From positions 4,350,972 to 4,414,971 of the forward strand of contig NC_045146.1 of NCBI RefSeq assembly GCF_008831285.2: a stretch of 64,000 nt of DNA. The letters run 5' to 3'. Positions 14,011-24,961 of the stretch are shown here, piece by piece (the stretch's first letter is position 1; each line of letters starts with the position of its first letter). A program made the translations under genes and the position numbers. Source of the DNA: Nymphaea colorata. Taxonomy: Eukaryota > Streptophyta > Magnoliopsida > Nymphaeales > Nymphaeaceae. Below the pieces are notes generated by a model. The model did no database searches. It saw only the letters and a program-made list of their open reading frames with translations, and was not told the origin of the DNA.

Positions 14011-14244
14011 TATTAGATGGTAAAGATCCGGGAAAGAATAACCAGACAGAAAGAACTTTTATTTCTTATTGTATAAGGATTTCCCAACGTAAGGTATTTA
14101 TACAGAATCAAAGGTTTATCTTATCTGTTATTTACAACAGAATAATGGATATGGCAAGATAAAGGATCACGACCCAATCTGATTCCTGAAATCATGATGC
14201 TGCTGATCTTGTGATGCTTATCAAACATTGTGTAATGTCTACCA
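14011..14244 (-). repeat. 5' LTR of the 9.5-14.2 kb copia element
   Basis: On the plus strand it starts TATTAGATGG and ends GTCTACCA, followed by the TTTGG target duplication. Its outer end reads TGGTAGAC in element orientation, while the other LTR reads TATTAGAC at the same place. Confidence 0.93.
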
Positions 14245-14249
14245 TTTGG

Positions 14250-15229
14250 CAATAGGAATACTAATGGAGAATTCTTGCTACTCAATGCTTCTGGTGGATG
14301 GAATGGATAGAAGTGTTCCACTTAGAAAAACCTGACTCAAATGTCGAGCAAGAGACACTCAGAATGGAGGGGGAAATCAATTGAGGACAGTTTGGCAAAC
14401 CAATGAATGCTGATTGCAAAATAGACCCCTCCCCCTATGGCATTCTCTCTCTCCCCCTCTGCTGTTGCCCTTGTCTGCTCTTCACATGGTGCCATGTTTT
14501 TCTTCTTTTTTTCTCCATTGAAACACAACAATTGCTTTAGCAACAGCACAAACAGTCGCTAAAACATGTAAAACTATTGCTACAAGTTTTTAGCAATTGT
14601 TTCTAATGGTTGCTAAAACCATTGTGAACCATTGGCATTAATGTCTATTTTTCAGCCATGGTTTTCCATAATATGAAGTACACACAATGATATAGATATA
14701 TCAAGAGAGAAAGAATGAGCGAGTGAGAGAGTGAGACAAATGAATAATTCACAAAAAAGAAATTACTGACAACAAATTTTTTTACAACTAAAAAAATTAC
14801 ATTTACAAAAAATTTCAATTTAAAATAGCTCTTAAGAGCATGAAGTCCCACAAGCAAGTGCCATTGACTAATGAAAGGTATGCTAAGATTGATAATCTCT
14901 ATGTGTTATTTGTTGGACGACCCACAAAATCTTCATCCATAGACTGAAAAGTCAGTTTTGTTTTCCCTATTCCTACCAATCCTTTGATACCTTGGAGAAA
15001 AGCAGCCTCTATTGAGGGAATATATTCGATAAACATGCTCATAATTGTATATTTAGTCTGAATTTATGCTGTTGAACTTAGATTCTGCATAAAAGATGAG
15101 TCATTTTGCAACTGAAGAAATTTCTCTAAGACCTCTAAGAGGGGAAATGATCTTAGACATGAAAAGTGGTGAGTTGTAGACCCTAGAAAAGAATACTAGG
15201 CTAGCTGATCCTCGAAACAAAGTCATACG
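14250..15229. other. Intergenic DNA with TTAGCAAC/GCTAAAAC motifs
   Basis: No gene is visible. At about 14530-14640 short motifs of the TTTAGCAAC and GTTGCTAAAACCATTG kind recur in both orientations. They resemble subterminal repeats of CACTA-type DNA transposons, but no terminal inverted repeats were found here. The rest is AT-rich. Confidence 0.35.
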
Positions 15230-15512
15230 TGATAAAAGAGTGCAATGGAGATTTGGAAAAAACAACTCGTTAGACTCACACATGTTGTGAGCTGTAAGAA
15301 TTCAGATTTATTATCGATATTGTCAGTTACAACATTGAGGAAAACATCTTTACGTATATTGACTTGATGTTTCTAGATTTACTCATTACAGCTCGTAACA
15401 AGAAAAGGATAATTTCTTATTTTCAATTTAAAATTCAAATTCCTTAAGTCATACCAGATTCCTTGAGAGGCTTACCTCTAACAACTGTTGATTTTTTGTC
15501 ATCCTCAATTAT
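15230..15512 (-). repeat. Left LTR-like repeat of element A
   Basis: It aligns along most of its length with 23568-23850. Shared blocks include TTTGGAAAAA near the start, TTTCAATTTAAAATTCA near the middle and GTTGATTTTTTGT near the end. It starts TG on the plus strand. The inner end lacks a good polypurine tract, so the exact boundary is uncertain. Confidence 0.65.
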
Positions 15513-18190
15513 TGCCTTAACATGCCTCGTCAATTTAATCGTGCTATCATGCATGTTCAAATTGGTCTGAAATAAAAGTGCTACTTCAGGAGAATTGGTT
15601 AGTCCATCAGTCAACCATTCATTTGATCGAGCAAATAAACTGAATCGCAATATAACCTTTGTTGACATGATCATGCACAAAATGAAAATCAACTTCATCA
15701 TGTTTTGTAGGAGCATAAAACACTGGATTTATAGCAAGATAGAGAGCTCATATATTGTCACGCCATAGCATAGGGGCACGTTTGACCTGAAATCCCAATT
15801 CCTTAAGTAGTTTGTAGATCCAAAGGAGTTCCACTACTCCCCCTACTAATCCTTTCTACTTCGCTTCTGGATAAATCAACAATTCTCTACTTCCTAGGGA
15901 ACCATCAAATTGGATTTCTTCCAAGGAACACCACACATCCCCCTATAGACTTCCTATCATCGATGCATCATGCCCAATCAGCGTCAATGAATGCTTGAAG
16001 TGATAGAAGATCATTTGAAGAGTAGAAACAAAGACTATAGTCAAGGGTACCACATAAGTATCATACAATGCATTTTACTGTTTTCCAATGGTCTTGTGAT
16101 GGATCATGCATGTATTGACACACTTTATTAGTCGAGAAGACAATATCTAGACATGTTAAAAAAGGATATTGGAGAGCACCAACAATGCTGCGATAGAGGT
16201 AGCATCGTTAAATGTGGCTTCATCTTGTTGAAGTGTAGTCAAAGAGCTTATTGGGGTGGCTGAGGGGTTGGCTCTATCCATCCAAGCACAATGGAGCAAA
16301 TTATAGTTTTTTTGACTGAGAAGAATCAAGTCATCTCAATAAATGGCCTGCACACCAAGAAAGTAAGACAACCAACCAAGATCTTTCATAGAAAAAGATA
16401 ATTTGAACTGATATATAATTTGGTTGATGGTTGTGGGAGAACTTGTCACTAAGATAGCATCCACGTACACAAGAATAAATGTCTGAGAGGTAAATAGCAA
16501 TAGATCCAAGGCAGAAATTTTGCATCCCTGTTGAACCAGGCAATCACTGAGTCGAGTGTGCCAAGCACATGGGGCCTGTTTAAAGCCATAAATGGCTTTA
16601 ATTTCACGAGCTTGAAAACATGATTCAGATGTTGTGGATTTATGTACCTTTCTACCGTATTGCCCATTTGAAATATGCTCCAAGGATAATAAAATGTGGA
16701 TAGAAGTAGGTTTGATAATTGGGCTAAACATTTCTAAAAAGTCAATGCCTCTTGAAGATACCCCTTTGCAACTAAACTCGTTTTGTGATGAGCAATCTGT
16801 CAGTGTTGTACTTAACATTATATAAGCACTTGGATCCGATGGCATTGTAGTGAGTTTGAGGAGATACTAGAGTCAAAGATCAGTACTCCTTGTCCATGGT
16901 AGCAACCCACTCAGAACATTTAGAGGCACCTCTACATATAGAGGGTTCTATGATGTTGGATTTGGTAGTAAGTCAGGTTAAAAGGACCTTGGGTTTTAAA
17001 GATCTAATCATGGATCTTGTGATTATTGAATGGGTATGAGTTGGCAACGGAAGGTTTACTAGAGTGGTGGTGATGTTGGTGGTAGTGGGTTCAATCATGG
17101 TGCTAGAGTCCGTGGTGGTGGGCTCTAGATTGGGTGTCGTGAGAAGGTAATTATAGTGAGTAAGGTTCGGTGGAGTGCACAATAGGTTCTGGTCCTGGAT
17201 GTGAGGGAAAGGTAGTGGGTGTTAGGGATGGAGGTTGTAAGTTGTTGGAGGGGTTCCTAAAGTAGATGATGTAATGAGGTAGTGACTGGTGAAACATGTA
17301 GAATGAGACCCATTCTTCTAGACTTGCACGTTGAGAAGAGTGATTGGTAGCAATACCATGCTTGTCTTCATCAAAGAGAACATGTCTGTTGTGGGTTCAA
17401 AACACATGAACCCCATGTGCCTTACTCCATAGCCATATGAAAATTCAGGGCTTAGTTGTTGGCTCAATCTTGTATGAATAAGAATCAGTGAAGACCATAT
17501 AACATGTGGAGCCAAATATTGTAAATTTAGAACAGTCCAGTTTATGGTCAAAAATAAGCTCAAAGGGAGATTTTTGGCCAGCATGTTTCCTTGGCAACCT
17601 GTTCATGATGAAAATAGCAGTTCTAAATACTTCAGTCCAGAACTTATAAGTTAGTTTGGCATGTCAAGCATAGGAAGACCCATTTCTACTACATACATAT
17701 CGGTGCTTTCTTTTCATAAGACCATTCTATTTGGGAGTCCATGGGCATGAGAAAGGATGAAAAATTTTGTTTCAAACATGATAGGATTCAAGTTGATCGG
17801 TCACAAACTCACCACCATTGTCGGTTTGGAGGGTTTTAATCTGGCATCAAGCAAATTTTTCTCAATAGTCTTGAAATTGACAAAACATCTAATTTTTCTT
17901 TCGAGCGAAAACAGCTCAACGAAGCGGAAAAAATCATCAATGAAAAGTAGATAATAAAGAAAACCTTCACATGAAGCATGAGGCCAAGGACCCCAAATGT
18001 CATCAAGACTGAATATCCTATGAACAACTGGTTTAAAAGGTATTTTATGCACCTTTGCAACACAGTTCTCACACAAAACATCACTTTTATTTCCAACCTT
18101 AATAAGCTGTTAAGAATGAAAAACACAAATCACTCTATCATTAGTATGACCTAGCTAATGCTGCCACTTCTCATAAGTTGCAGGCTGTTT
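15445..18190 (-). pseudogene. Element A pol: pre-integrase, integrase, RT, RNase H remnants
   Basis: Minus strand, right to left. Pre-integrase segment at about 18060-18190 (LGHTND, then the CENC half of the zinc motif). Integrase at about 17318-18076 with DIWGPWPH and, in another frame, QTDNGGEF. Where the third catalytic acid of the D,D(35)E triad is expected (about 17700-17750) there is a stop and a lysine, so the enzyme would be dead. RT at 16331-16845 with FVYVDA in place of YVDD and the SFSMKDLGWLSYFLGVQ segment. The tail at 15444-15716 runs into the left LTR-like repeat. Many stops and shifts. Confidence 0.8.
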
Positions 18191-18244
18191 AGATTTGTTT
18201 GCTTTGAAAGGTTCATGTTGATGCTGATCCATGTTCTTTAACAC

Positions 18245-19370
18245 TCAATTAGACTTTTTTATATAGTTTGGATTAACTTGATAGAATCCCGCTCAGGTCC
18301 TGAAGCACGATTACTCAAGTCTAAAGGTCCTTAACCTAAAATCCAACATGTGTGAATTCAAAAGAGCGATTATGATCCTTAGTGAATTGTACAACAGAAA
18401 GTAATTTGTGATGTTCGAGACATGAAGGACTTGATTCAAAGTGAAATGAGAATCACTTTGCACTTAATGATCCGACTTGAGAATCACTTGCATTTGCACT
18501 TAATGATCCGACTTGAAGAGCTGAGACTCGTCCATGCTGATGTGATTGGTTATTCCCATATCAGTGTTATGGTTGTTTTTTTCCCAACAAACTTGTTTCT
18601 AACTTGAAAAATAACTCACAATATGGATACATTCTTGTAAAGAATGATTACCGCTACAAGCGAATACTTATAAAGACAATAACCAGCCAAAAACAACATT
18701 AATATTGTCACAAACGCTCTCAAACTTCAAGCATGCATATATCCAATAATTACACAACTAACAACAGCCTTGAGCATCAACATACAATCCAAACAAGCCG
18801 ATTTCATAAAAGGGATTGCACAAAACTGCTGAAAAACAGAATCACTCGGCTGCTGGCACAAGATTGTGTTCCCAACACCAATATTGCAGCAATATATGTC
18901 AGAATATATGCTAGATAATACAGAAAAAAAAAGACACCAATATACATAGAAAAACCTCCAATAATGAAGTAAAAAACCATGGGCAAGATATATATATATA
19001 TATATACATATATATTTCAAAGAAGCAATACAATCACATCAATATGTGTTGTTATTCTTGCAGAGAATAGCATAAATTATCTTAAAGAATGAATGCATAA
19101 GAAAATTACAAGAAAAGAAATCACTGCATGTTCTTCTTTTCTTTTCCTTGTTTTCTTCACTTTCTCTCTTTACACTTGCACCCACAGTCGTGTTCTTCTT
19201 CCTCTTTCCTTCTCCCTTCCTTCCTTCACTGTTGGTAGCAAGGGGCACGTTTCCCCCTTTCTCTTCTTCAAGACAGTGGAGAATAGGGTACCATCGGGTG
19301 CCCTTCCATTACTCACCCGCTCATTCAAGAGCGGGTTGGGTCCTCTCTTAAGACTAGAGCCGGCCCAACA
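18245..19370 (-). repeat. Presumed 3' LTR region of element B, with inner tandem repeat and TA-rich tract
   Basis: It lies between the polypurine tract of B and the point where A resumes. It contains a duplicated unit of about 35 bp at 18445-18520 (shared core GCACTTAATGATCCGACTTG), a (TA)n run at about 18990-19005 and a pyrimidine-rich part at 19130-19270. Only its right 60 bp or so can be matched to a second copy, so calling the whole stretch an LTR is inference. Confidence 0.45.
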
Positions 19371-19385
19371 AACTCCCCCTCTAAC
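19371..19385 (-). other. Polypurine tract of element B
   Basis: The minus strand reads GTTAGAGGGGGAGTT immediately before TGTTGGG, the position expected for a plus-strand primer next to a 3' LTR. Confidence 0.75.
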
Positions 19386-19439
19386 CTTAAGAGATTGATC
19401 ATACCTGCAAAATGAACAAAATTAATGCACCGCCTTAAA

Positions 19440-22400
19440 GGCAGTCATCCCAACTAGGTTTGTACACTTGTCGTGTTTCTCTTTAGGTAGAGATTTCATC
19501 ATCATATCTGCAGGATTCTTCTTTGTATGTATCTTCTCTAATTGCATTAGTTTTTGCTCAAACACATCATGATTCTCATGCATAACAATTGTTGTGCATG
19601 TCTTAAGTCTTTCATATCAAAGAACTTGCTTATGTCCTTTTTTAATTGGTTAATCAATCAACATGTCTATCCAACATTAAACATGTATCTACATATAACA
19701 AGATAATGAAGTTACCTGATGAGAACTCTCTGATGTAGACACAATTATCTATAGGCAACCTGCAATACTTTTGATTTATCATAAATGCATCAAATTTCTT
19801 GTACCATTGTCTAAGTGCTTGTTTAAGTCCATACAAGCTCTTAACTTGCAGATCATATGTTTCTTCTTAGCCATTACAAAATGTTCTGGTTGTGTCATGT
19901 AGATTTCTTCCTCTAGATCTCCATGAAGAAAGCAATTTTTACATCTAACTACTCCAACTCCAAGTCTAGACATGCCACCAAACTAAGTATTACCCTAATA
20001 CATGACATTTTAACCACATGAGAAAAAATTTCATCAAAATCAATTCCTCTTTTCTACTTGAAACGTTTCACCACTAACCGAGCTTTGTATCTCAACTTGC
20101 TTTAGCCTTCATTTTTAAGCTTGCAGATCCACTTGTTTTTCAATACTTTCTTACCTTTTGGTAACTCCACCAAATCAAAAGTGAGATTCTTATATAAAGA
20201 AATTATCTCTTTTTGCATAGCTTGAATCTATTCATCTTTATGCACATCATCTTGCACCTCTGCATGGGACTCTGGCTCTGCACTATCTGTAAACATAGCA
20301 TGTTCATTAGCTAGTAGATGGTATACATGTTCTTTTACATCTCCCAAATTGTTCTTCAATTAGCTTTGAATGAGGAGGAAGCCCCCCCTCCAACTCATGC
20401 TCATAATCAGTTTGAGTTTTCATAGATCAATCATTTGTATATTGTTCATCTGCCTCTATTTCCTCTTCTCTTCCTCTACATTTTCATCAATCTTCACAAT
20501 GCTCACTACTAGCATTCACACTTGATTGTTTGTCTCTTACGACATCTTCAATCATTTAATCCTCTCTGAGGTCAACATCACGACTCCTGTAGATTTTTTC
20601 ATTTTTTAGATCCTACAACTTGTAACCAAATTCATCATCTGCATAACCAAGAAATATTAAAGGAATAGTTTTATCATCCAGTTTAGTTCAATGTTATTTA
20701 GGTACATGCATGAAAGCTTTGCAACCAAAAACTCTATGGTGATCATACTTAACCTCTTTATCTTACCAAATTTTTTGTGAAATATCCTCATCTAGAGGCA
20801 CTGAAGGAGATCTGTTTATTAAATAAACTACAGTGCGCATAGCCTCTTCCTAAAAATACTTGGGTAACTTAAAGTTAGATAGCAAACTTCTGATTTTCTA
20901 AATTATAGTTATGTTCATCCATTCTGCAACTCCATTCTGTTGTGGAGTATAGGGAACTGTCTTTTCATGTCAAATACCATACTTAAGACAATATTCTCAT
21001 AGAGAAAAAACTATGTACTCACCACCATTATTTGTACGTAGTCTCTTGATCTTCTTACATGTCTCATGTTCAACTGCTACATGAAAAGTCGTGAAGATAT
21101 TACTTACTTCACTTTTGTTTTTCATTGTAAATGTCAACAGCTTCCTAGATACATCATCAATAAATGTGACAAAATAGGATGTTCCACATTTAAATGCCAC
21201 ATTTATAAGTCCACACACATCTAAATAAACTAAATCTAATACATCTTTAGCTTTTAAAGAGCACTTTTTCTGAAAAGAGATTCTATACAACTTACCAACC
21301 AAGCAATGATCACAAGGAGATAACTATACACTATCTCTTTTTGGTAACAAATTCTTCTTGACGAGTAAATTGATTCATCTTTGACTCATGTGACCTAACC
21401 TCTTATGCCACAAATCTAACTAAATACCATCAGTAACTGTATTTACCTCAACACTATTGATTCGAGACTTCATACCATACAAAGAGCCAAATATGTTACC
21501 TTTAGCCAATACTAATGCCCCCTTTGTCAATTTCTAGCCTATCTGACTAAACAAAGTATAATATTCATCTTCACTTAATTTTCTTACAGAAATCAGATTC
21601 ATTCTAAGATCTAGAACATGTCTTACATCTATCAAAGTCAATTTGTATCTTGTGCTCGTCTCAATACAAACATCTCCTACCCTAATAATCTTTGAAGTGT
21701 TATTGTTGCCTATGTGAACTACTCCAAGATCACCTGCTCTATAGGATAAGATCAAATTTCTATATAGTGTGGCATGATAAGATGCCCCAATATATAATAT
21801 CCATATAGAATCATCATTCTCAATAGTAAGACGATCATTTTTCTCAAATAAAAGTAATACTACCTCATCATTTGAAGCAACTTCAGTATATTCTTTTGGT
21901 TTCACACTCTCTTGACTCTTCTTTTTCTATTCTTTTCCTCGTTGCTATTTCCTGCAATCAATCTTATTGTGACCTGGAATACTATATTGAAAGCATTTTC
22001 CTATCATATGGGGCCTTGATTTGGATTTGGATCTTGATCTGTCATGTCATTTGTTACAGTTCTTCTATCTACCCCTGTCTTCCATCACTAGCTCTTGTGA
22101 GCTAGTAGTACCAAGAGACTTTCTCGTTGTCTTTTTATTTAGAATATTGCTGGTTACATGCTTCATCGTTAGCACGTTATCTGGAACGGAGTTGCTCAAA
22201 GAAACAACTAAAGTTTCTCAACTATCTGGAAGAGAACTGAGAAATAAGAGTGTATGTAATTCATCATCTAATATCATTTTTATAGCTGACAACTGATTGA
22301 TTATGCTCTACACTTCATTCAAATGCTCTGACATAGGTTTTTCCTTTCTAAGTTTGAGATTTACCAATTGTATGATCAAGAAAGTCTTATTTTCAGTTGT

Positions 22401-22500
22401 TTTCCTCTTGTAAACATCATGCAACTTCTACCAGAATGACTTCACGCTCGTCTCTGCGGATACCAAATGAAAAATGTTGTAATCTAACCATTGTCTGATG
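19440..22500 (-). pseudogene. Element B gag-pol, broken
   Basis: Minus strand, right to left. Gag from about 22500 with TIRQWLDYN, an SLPDS segment followed by a stop, and a zinc knuckle near 21930-21990 whose second cysteine has become tyrosine. Protease at 21534-21905, where the usual DT/SGA active site reads YIGAS. Integrase at 20997-21302 with LDVCG, but LRTNNGGEY in place of LRxDNGGEY, so the second catalytic aspartate is lost; the QQNGVAEWMN glutamate region near 20930 is kept. RT at 19654-19973 with GDLEEEIYMTQPE and YVDT instead of YVDD. RNase H end at 19440-19540 (KIHTKKNPADM). The gag N-terminus is missing. Several independent lesions rule out activity. Confidence 0.85.
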
Positions 22501-22511
22501 GTGCCAAGAAC

Positions 22512-22563
22512 GGGTGGGTCGGATCGGGTCGAGTCCTCTTTTGAGTTTGGACCCAACCCAACA
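22512..22563 (-). repeat. Truncated 5' LTR remnant of element B
   Basis: The minus strand starts TGTTGGGTTGGGTCC and shares a GAGGAC...ACCCG pattern with the 3' LTR start at 19370. It is followed within about 60 bp by gag coding (GTIRQW), so most of the LTR, the primer site and the gag start have been deleted. Confidence 0.5.
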
Positions 22564-22599
22564 ATAAGGACACCAATACTCGTCATCAATTACATCCAT

Positions 22600-23380
22600 A
22601 GTCATAGCTGGAAATACCTGAAGGATATCTCAATTGTTTGTTGTGGTGTGACCATTCCAGCAACAATCATAGGTTTTTGACTTTTGCTATGGCATCGTTC
22701 TTGTTAGAGTCTCCAGAGTTCTGAGGTGTACCTGATTTTGCTGAAATGGACTACTTGATTTTGTTGGAACCAGGCACGACCTCCTTTAAACCCTCCTCTT
22801 CCTTGATCTTTGAAGACTACAAAGGCAACTTGAGCATTCTCACTTGTGTCTGGTGCTTTGGATTTTAAGATTTGTACTCTCTTTTCTTGATTTAATAACA
22901 AATCATATAAACTAGTAAAGTGAGTGTCTCTATGGTTGCACTGGTGGTGATAGAAGTAACAAAACTCTTGTACTCACTTGGAAGCCCGTTCAGAGTGATA
23001 TGGACTAACTGCAGCAAGAGTGTTTGACAAAGTTTTCACTTTCTCAAGATACAACACCATGTCCATTGACTCTTGTTTTGTGAAGTTTAATTTCTTCTTT
23101 AAAAGCATAATCTTCAATGGTGATAGAGAGCCATTTGTGCACTTGAGTTCAACCCAAGCCTCTTTTGCCATTTCAACACGAAGAATTTGCCCAAGGACTT
23201 GGTCAATGGCAGTTGTGTTGATCCAACTGAGTGTCAGCTGATCTGATTGATTCCATCTTGCATATTCAAGATTTTCTTCTTCACAATTATTCTCTTTAGT
23301 GATAGTTTTCAGTGGTGCCTTGATTGATCCATCTACAAACTTCACAAGGTCTTTTGACCAAATGGCAGATTAAATCTGGG
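22600..23380 (-). pseudogene. Element A gag remnant
   Basis: The frame 22974-23345 codes a UBN2/retrotransposon gag segment with FVDGSIKAPLKTI near its start and SWINTT...LGQILRVEMAKEAW further on. Frame 22704-22901 continues with a QGRGGFKGGRAW basic stretch typical of the gag C-terminus. At 22566-22620 a short segment (MTMDVIDDEYWCPY) marks where the protease should begin; there element B interrupts it. The order and the primer site at 23555 show that this is the 5' coding part of element A. Confidence 0.8.
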
Positions 23381-23554
23381 CATTTCTAGAGGAGATCGTT
23401 TCCCTTGTCTAATTTGATGGACACAAAACAAGCAACAACATTCCATTGTGCTAGGTGAGATGATGACACCATTACCAATGAACAAGAAACATGAACAATA
23501 GAAGTTCTGACAAGACTAAGGCTTCACAATGCCAAAATGCTTCAAAAAGCCTAT

Positions 23555-23567
23555 GGCTTTGATACCA
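23555..23567 (-). other. Primer binding site of element A
   Basis: The minus strand reads TGGTATCAAAGCC, the plant copia initiator-Met type, directly next to the LTR that starts TG at 23568. Confidence 0.85.
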
Positions 23568-23850
23568 TGAAAGAAGATGAGAGATTTTGGAAAAACAATT
23601 CATCGGACTCACATTTGTTATGAGCTGCAATAATTCATATTTATTTTCATTTTTGTTAGTTACAACAGGGAGGGAAAATTTTATATATCTTGACTCGGAT
23701 GTTTCCAGATTTACTTACAACTCTTAACATAAAAATGATAATTTCTGATTCTCAATTTAAAATTCATATTCCTTAAGTTACACCAGAATCATTGAGAGAC
23801 TTGTCTCCAACAGTTGTTGATTTTTTGTTGTTCTCAAATATTGCCTTACC
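23568..23850 (-). repeat. Right LTR of element A
   Basis: It starts immediately after the primer binding site and aligns with 15230-15512. Similarity continues about 40 bp past the CCAACA (near 23810) where a TG...CA boundary would be expected, so its outer limit is uncertain. Confidence 0.7.
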
Positions 23851-24085
23851 AATATGATGGATTGCTGGAGTTTGGGAACAACCCCGAATAGTTGGTGCAT
23901 CATCTACAACAAAAAGAAGAAACAACCTTAAATTTTGTAAAAATGACACAAATGTTTCTTGTAATGCCTCCATAAAAGCTGAGTTATTATATATTCAAGC
24001 ATCACCTAACTTGCCCCTCTCAATGTTTAAAGATGTTGACTGGGCCAGATGCTCAATTGATAGAAGGTCTGCTGGTGAATAAGAT

Positions 24086-24600
24086 ATGTGTCTATGTCAA
24101 AATCATGTGTCATGGTGTTCCCAAAAGCAACCTCTGGTGTCTTGGTCTTACACAGAAGCAGAGTGCAGTTTCTTGGCTGATGCTATTTTAGAATCTTTAT
24201 GGATGGCATCTACTGATAGAACTGGGAGTCCAACTTCTTCAAACACCAACTATTTGGTGCGCCAATATTGGCGCAACATACTTAGCTTCTCATCCAAGGT
24301 CTTGGCTAATGTTATTTCAGAAACTTTATGGATGACATATTCGACTAGTAGAACTGGGAGTCCAACCTCTTCAAACACCAACTATTTGGTCTGCCAATAT
24401 TGGCACGACATACTTAGCTTCTCATCCCATGTCTCACAAGAAAAGCTTGCTAGAAAGAAGTTTCAAATTCAGCATATGTCCACGAAGGACCAAATAGACT
24501 ATATTTTTATGAAACCCTTAACCAAGTATACATTCATGAAAAACAATTTGAATGTGATACATATCCCCATGCACTTGAGGGTTGATGTTAGAGATATTGA
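24086..24600 (+). pseudogene. Copia RNase H / 3' pol fragment with internal duplication
   Basis: The plus-strand frame runs 24086-24799. It opens with SWCSQKQPLVSWSYTEAECS, the conserved copia RNase H segment, and later has LARKKFQIQHMSTKDQIDYI and KPLTKYTFMK, the normal pol C-terminus. A 129-bp unit (43 residues) occurs twice in tandem, at 24172-24300 and 24301-24429. The middle of RNase H is altered and the fragment is isolated from other pol domains. Its orientation is opposite to elements A and B, so it is a separate insertion. Sequence after about 24590 may be the start of its LTR. Confidence 0.75.
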
Positions 24601-24961
24601 AGATAAGGAAGGTGGTGGCATTCATGATGTGCAAGGTCAAGGTCAGGACAAGGTTAGCAAGGGTCCAAAGTTCATAAGGTTGCCGATCTCATATCTGCTG
24701 AAGGAAAAAATTCATGAACTATTGGCTACACTGCAAGGGCTAGTAATACAGACAATGTCACGATGGAGTGACAAAAGTAACCAATGTTCGTCATTGTAAC
24801 ACATAGAAAAATTAGTGCGTATTGAGAGATCATCTCTTCCAGGACATAGCCTTTGCCTAACTTGATCAATGTTGGTGTTTGCATTCTTGTAAATTTCCTG
24901 CTTGATCAAATTCTTTTAGTTCAAAACTCTGGTTAGGAGAGGAAGATAATGTGACTAAGGA

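Larger units (their letters stand above)
9519..14244 (-). mobile_element. Ty1/copia LTR retrotransposon, near-complete, inactivated
   Basis: Two LTRs of about 240 bp (9519-9760 and 14011-14244) flank an internal region read on the minus strand in the order gag, protease, integrase, reverse transcriptase, RNase H. That order (integrase before RT) defines Ty1/copia. An initiator-Met-type primer binding site abuts the right LTR and a purine tract (minus strand) abuts the left LTR. The target duplication TTTGG is seen at 9514-9518 and 14245-14249. By eye the LTRs differ at about 19 aligned positions plus two gaps, so the copy is old. Stops and frameshifts interrupt the internal frame, so it is not autonomous. 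Confidence 0.95.
18245..22563 (-). mobile_element. Copia element B (Tnt1/Tork-like), nested in element A
   Basis: The internal region 19386-22500 codes, on the minus strand, gag, protease, integrase, RT and an RNase H end of a lineage distinct from A (for example IRQWLDYN in gag and GVAEWMN in integrase). A polypurine tract at 19371-19385 marks the start of the 3' LTR, which begins TGTTGGGCCGG on the minus strand. A remnant with a similar start (TGTTGGGTTGGG) lies at 22512-22563 directly against gag. The left limit near 18245 is only the point where element A coding resumes. No target duplication was identified. Confidence 0.75.
15230..23850 (-). mobile_element. Copia element A, split by a nested copia element
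   Basis: Related repeats at about 15230-15512 and 23568-23850 act as LTRs. The right one adjoins a primer binding site (23555-23567) and a gag frame. The left one adjoins the RNase H end. Between them, integrase and RT (16331-18190) and gag (22600-23380) belong together in order on the minus strand, but are separated by about 4.3 kb of a different copia element. A 5-bp target duplication was not found, and the outer LTR limits are approximate. Confidence 0.75.

Noticed and set aside
22452-22468. TGGTATCCGCAGAG (minus strand) as a primer binding site of element B
   Set aside because: The same bases read in frame as gag coding (HLVSAETSVKSFW), continuous with the rest of gag, and the match to the tRNA site needs a 3-bp insertion.
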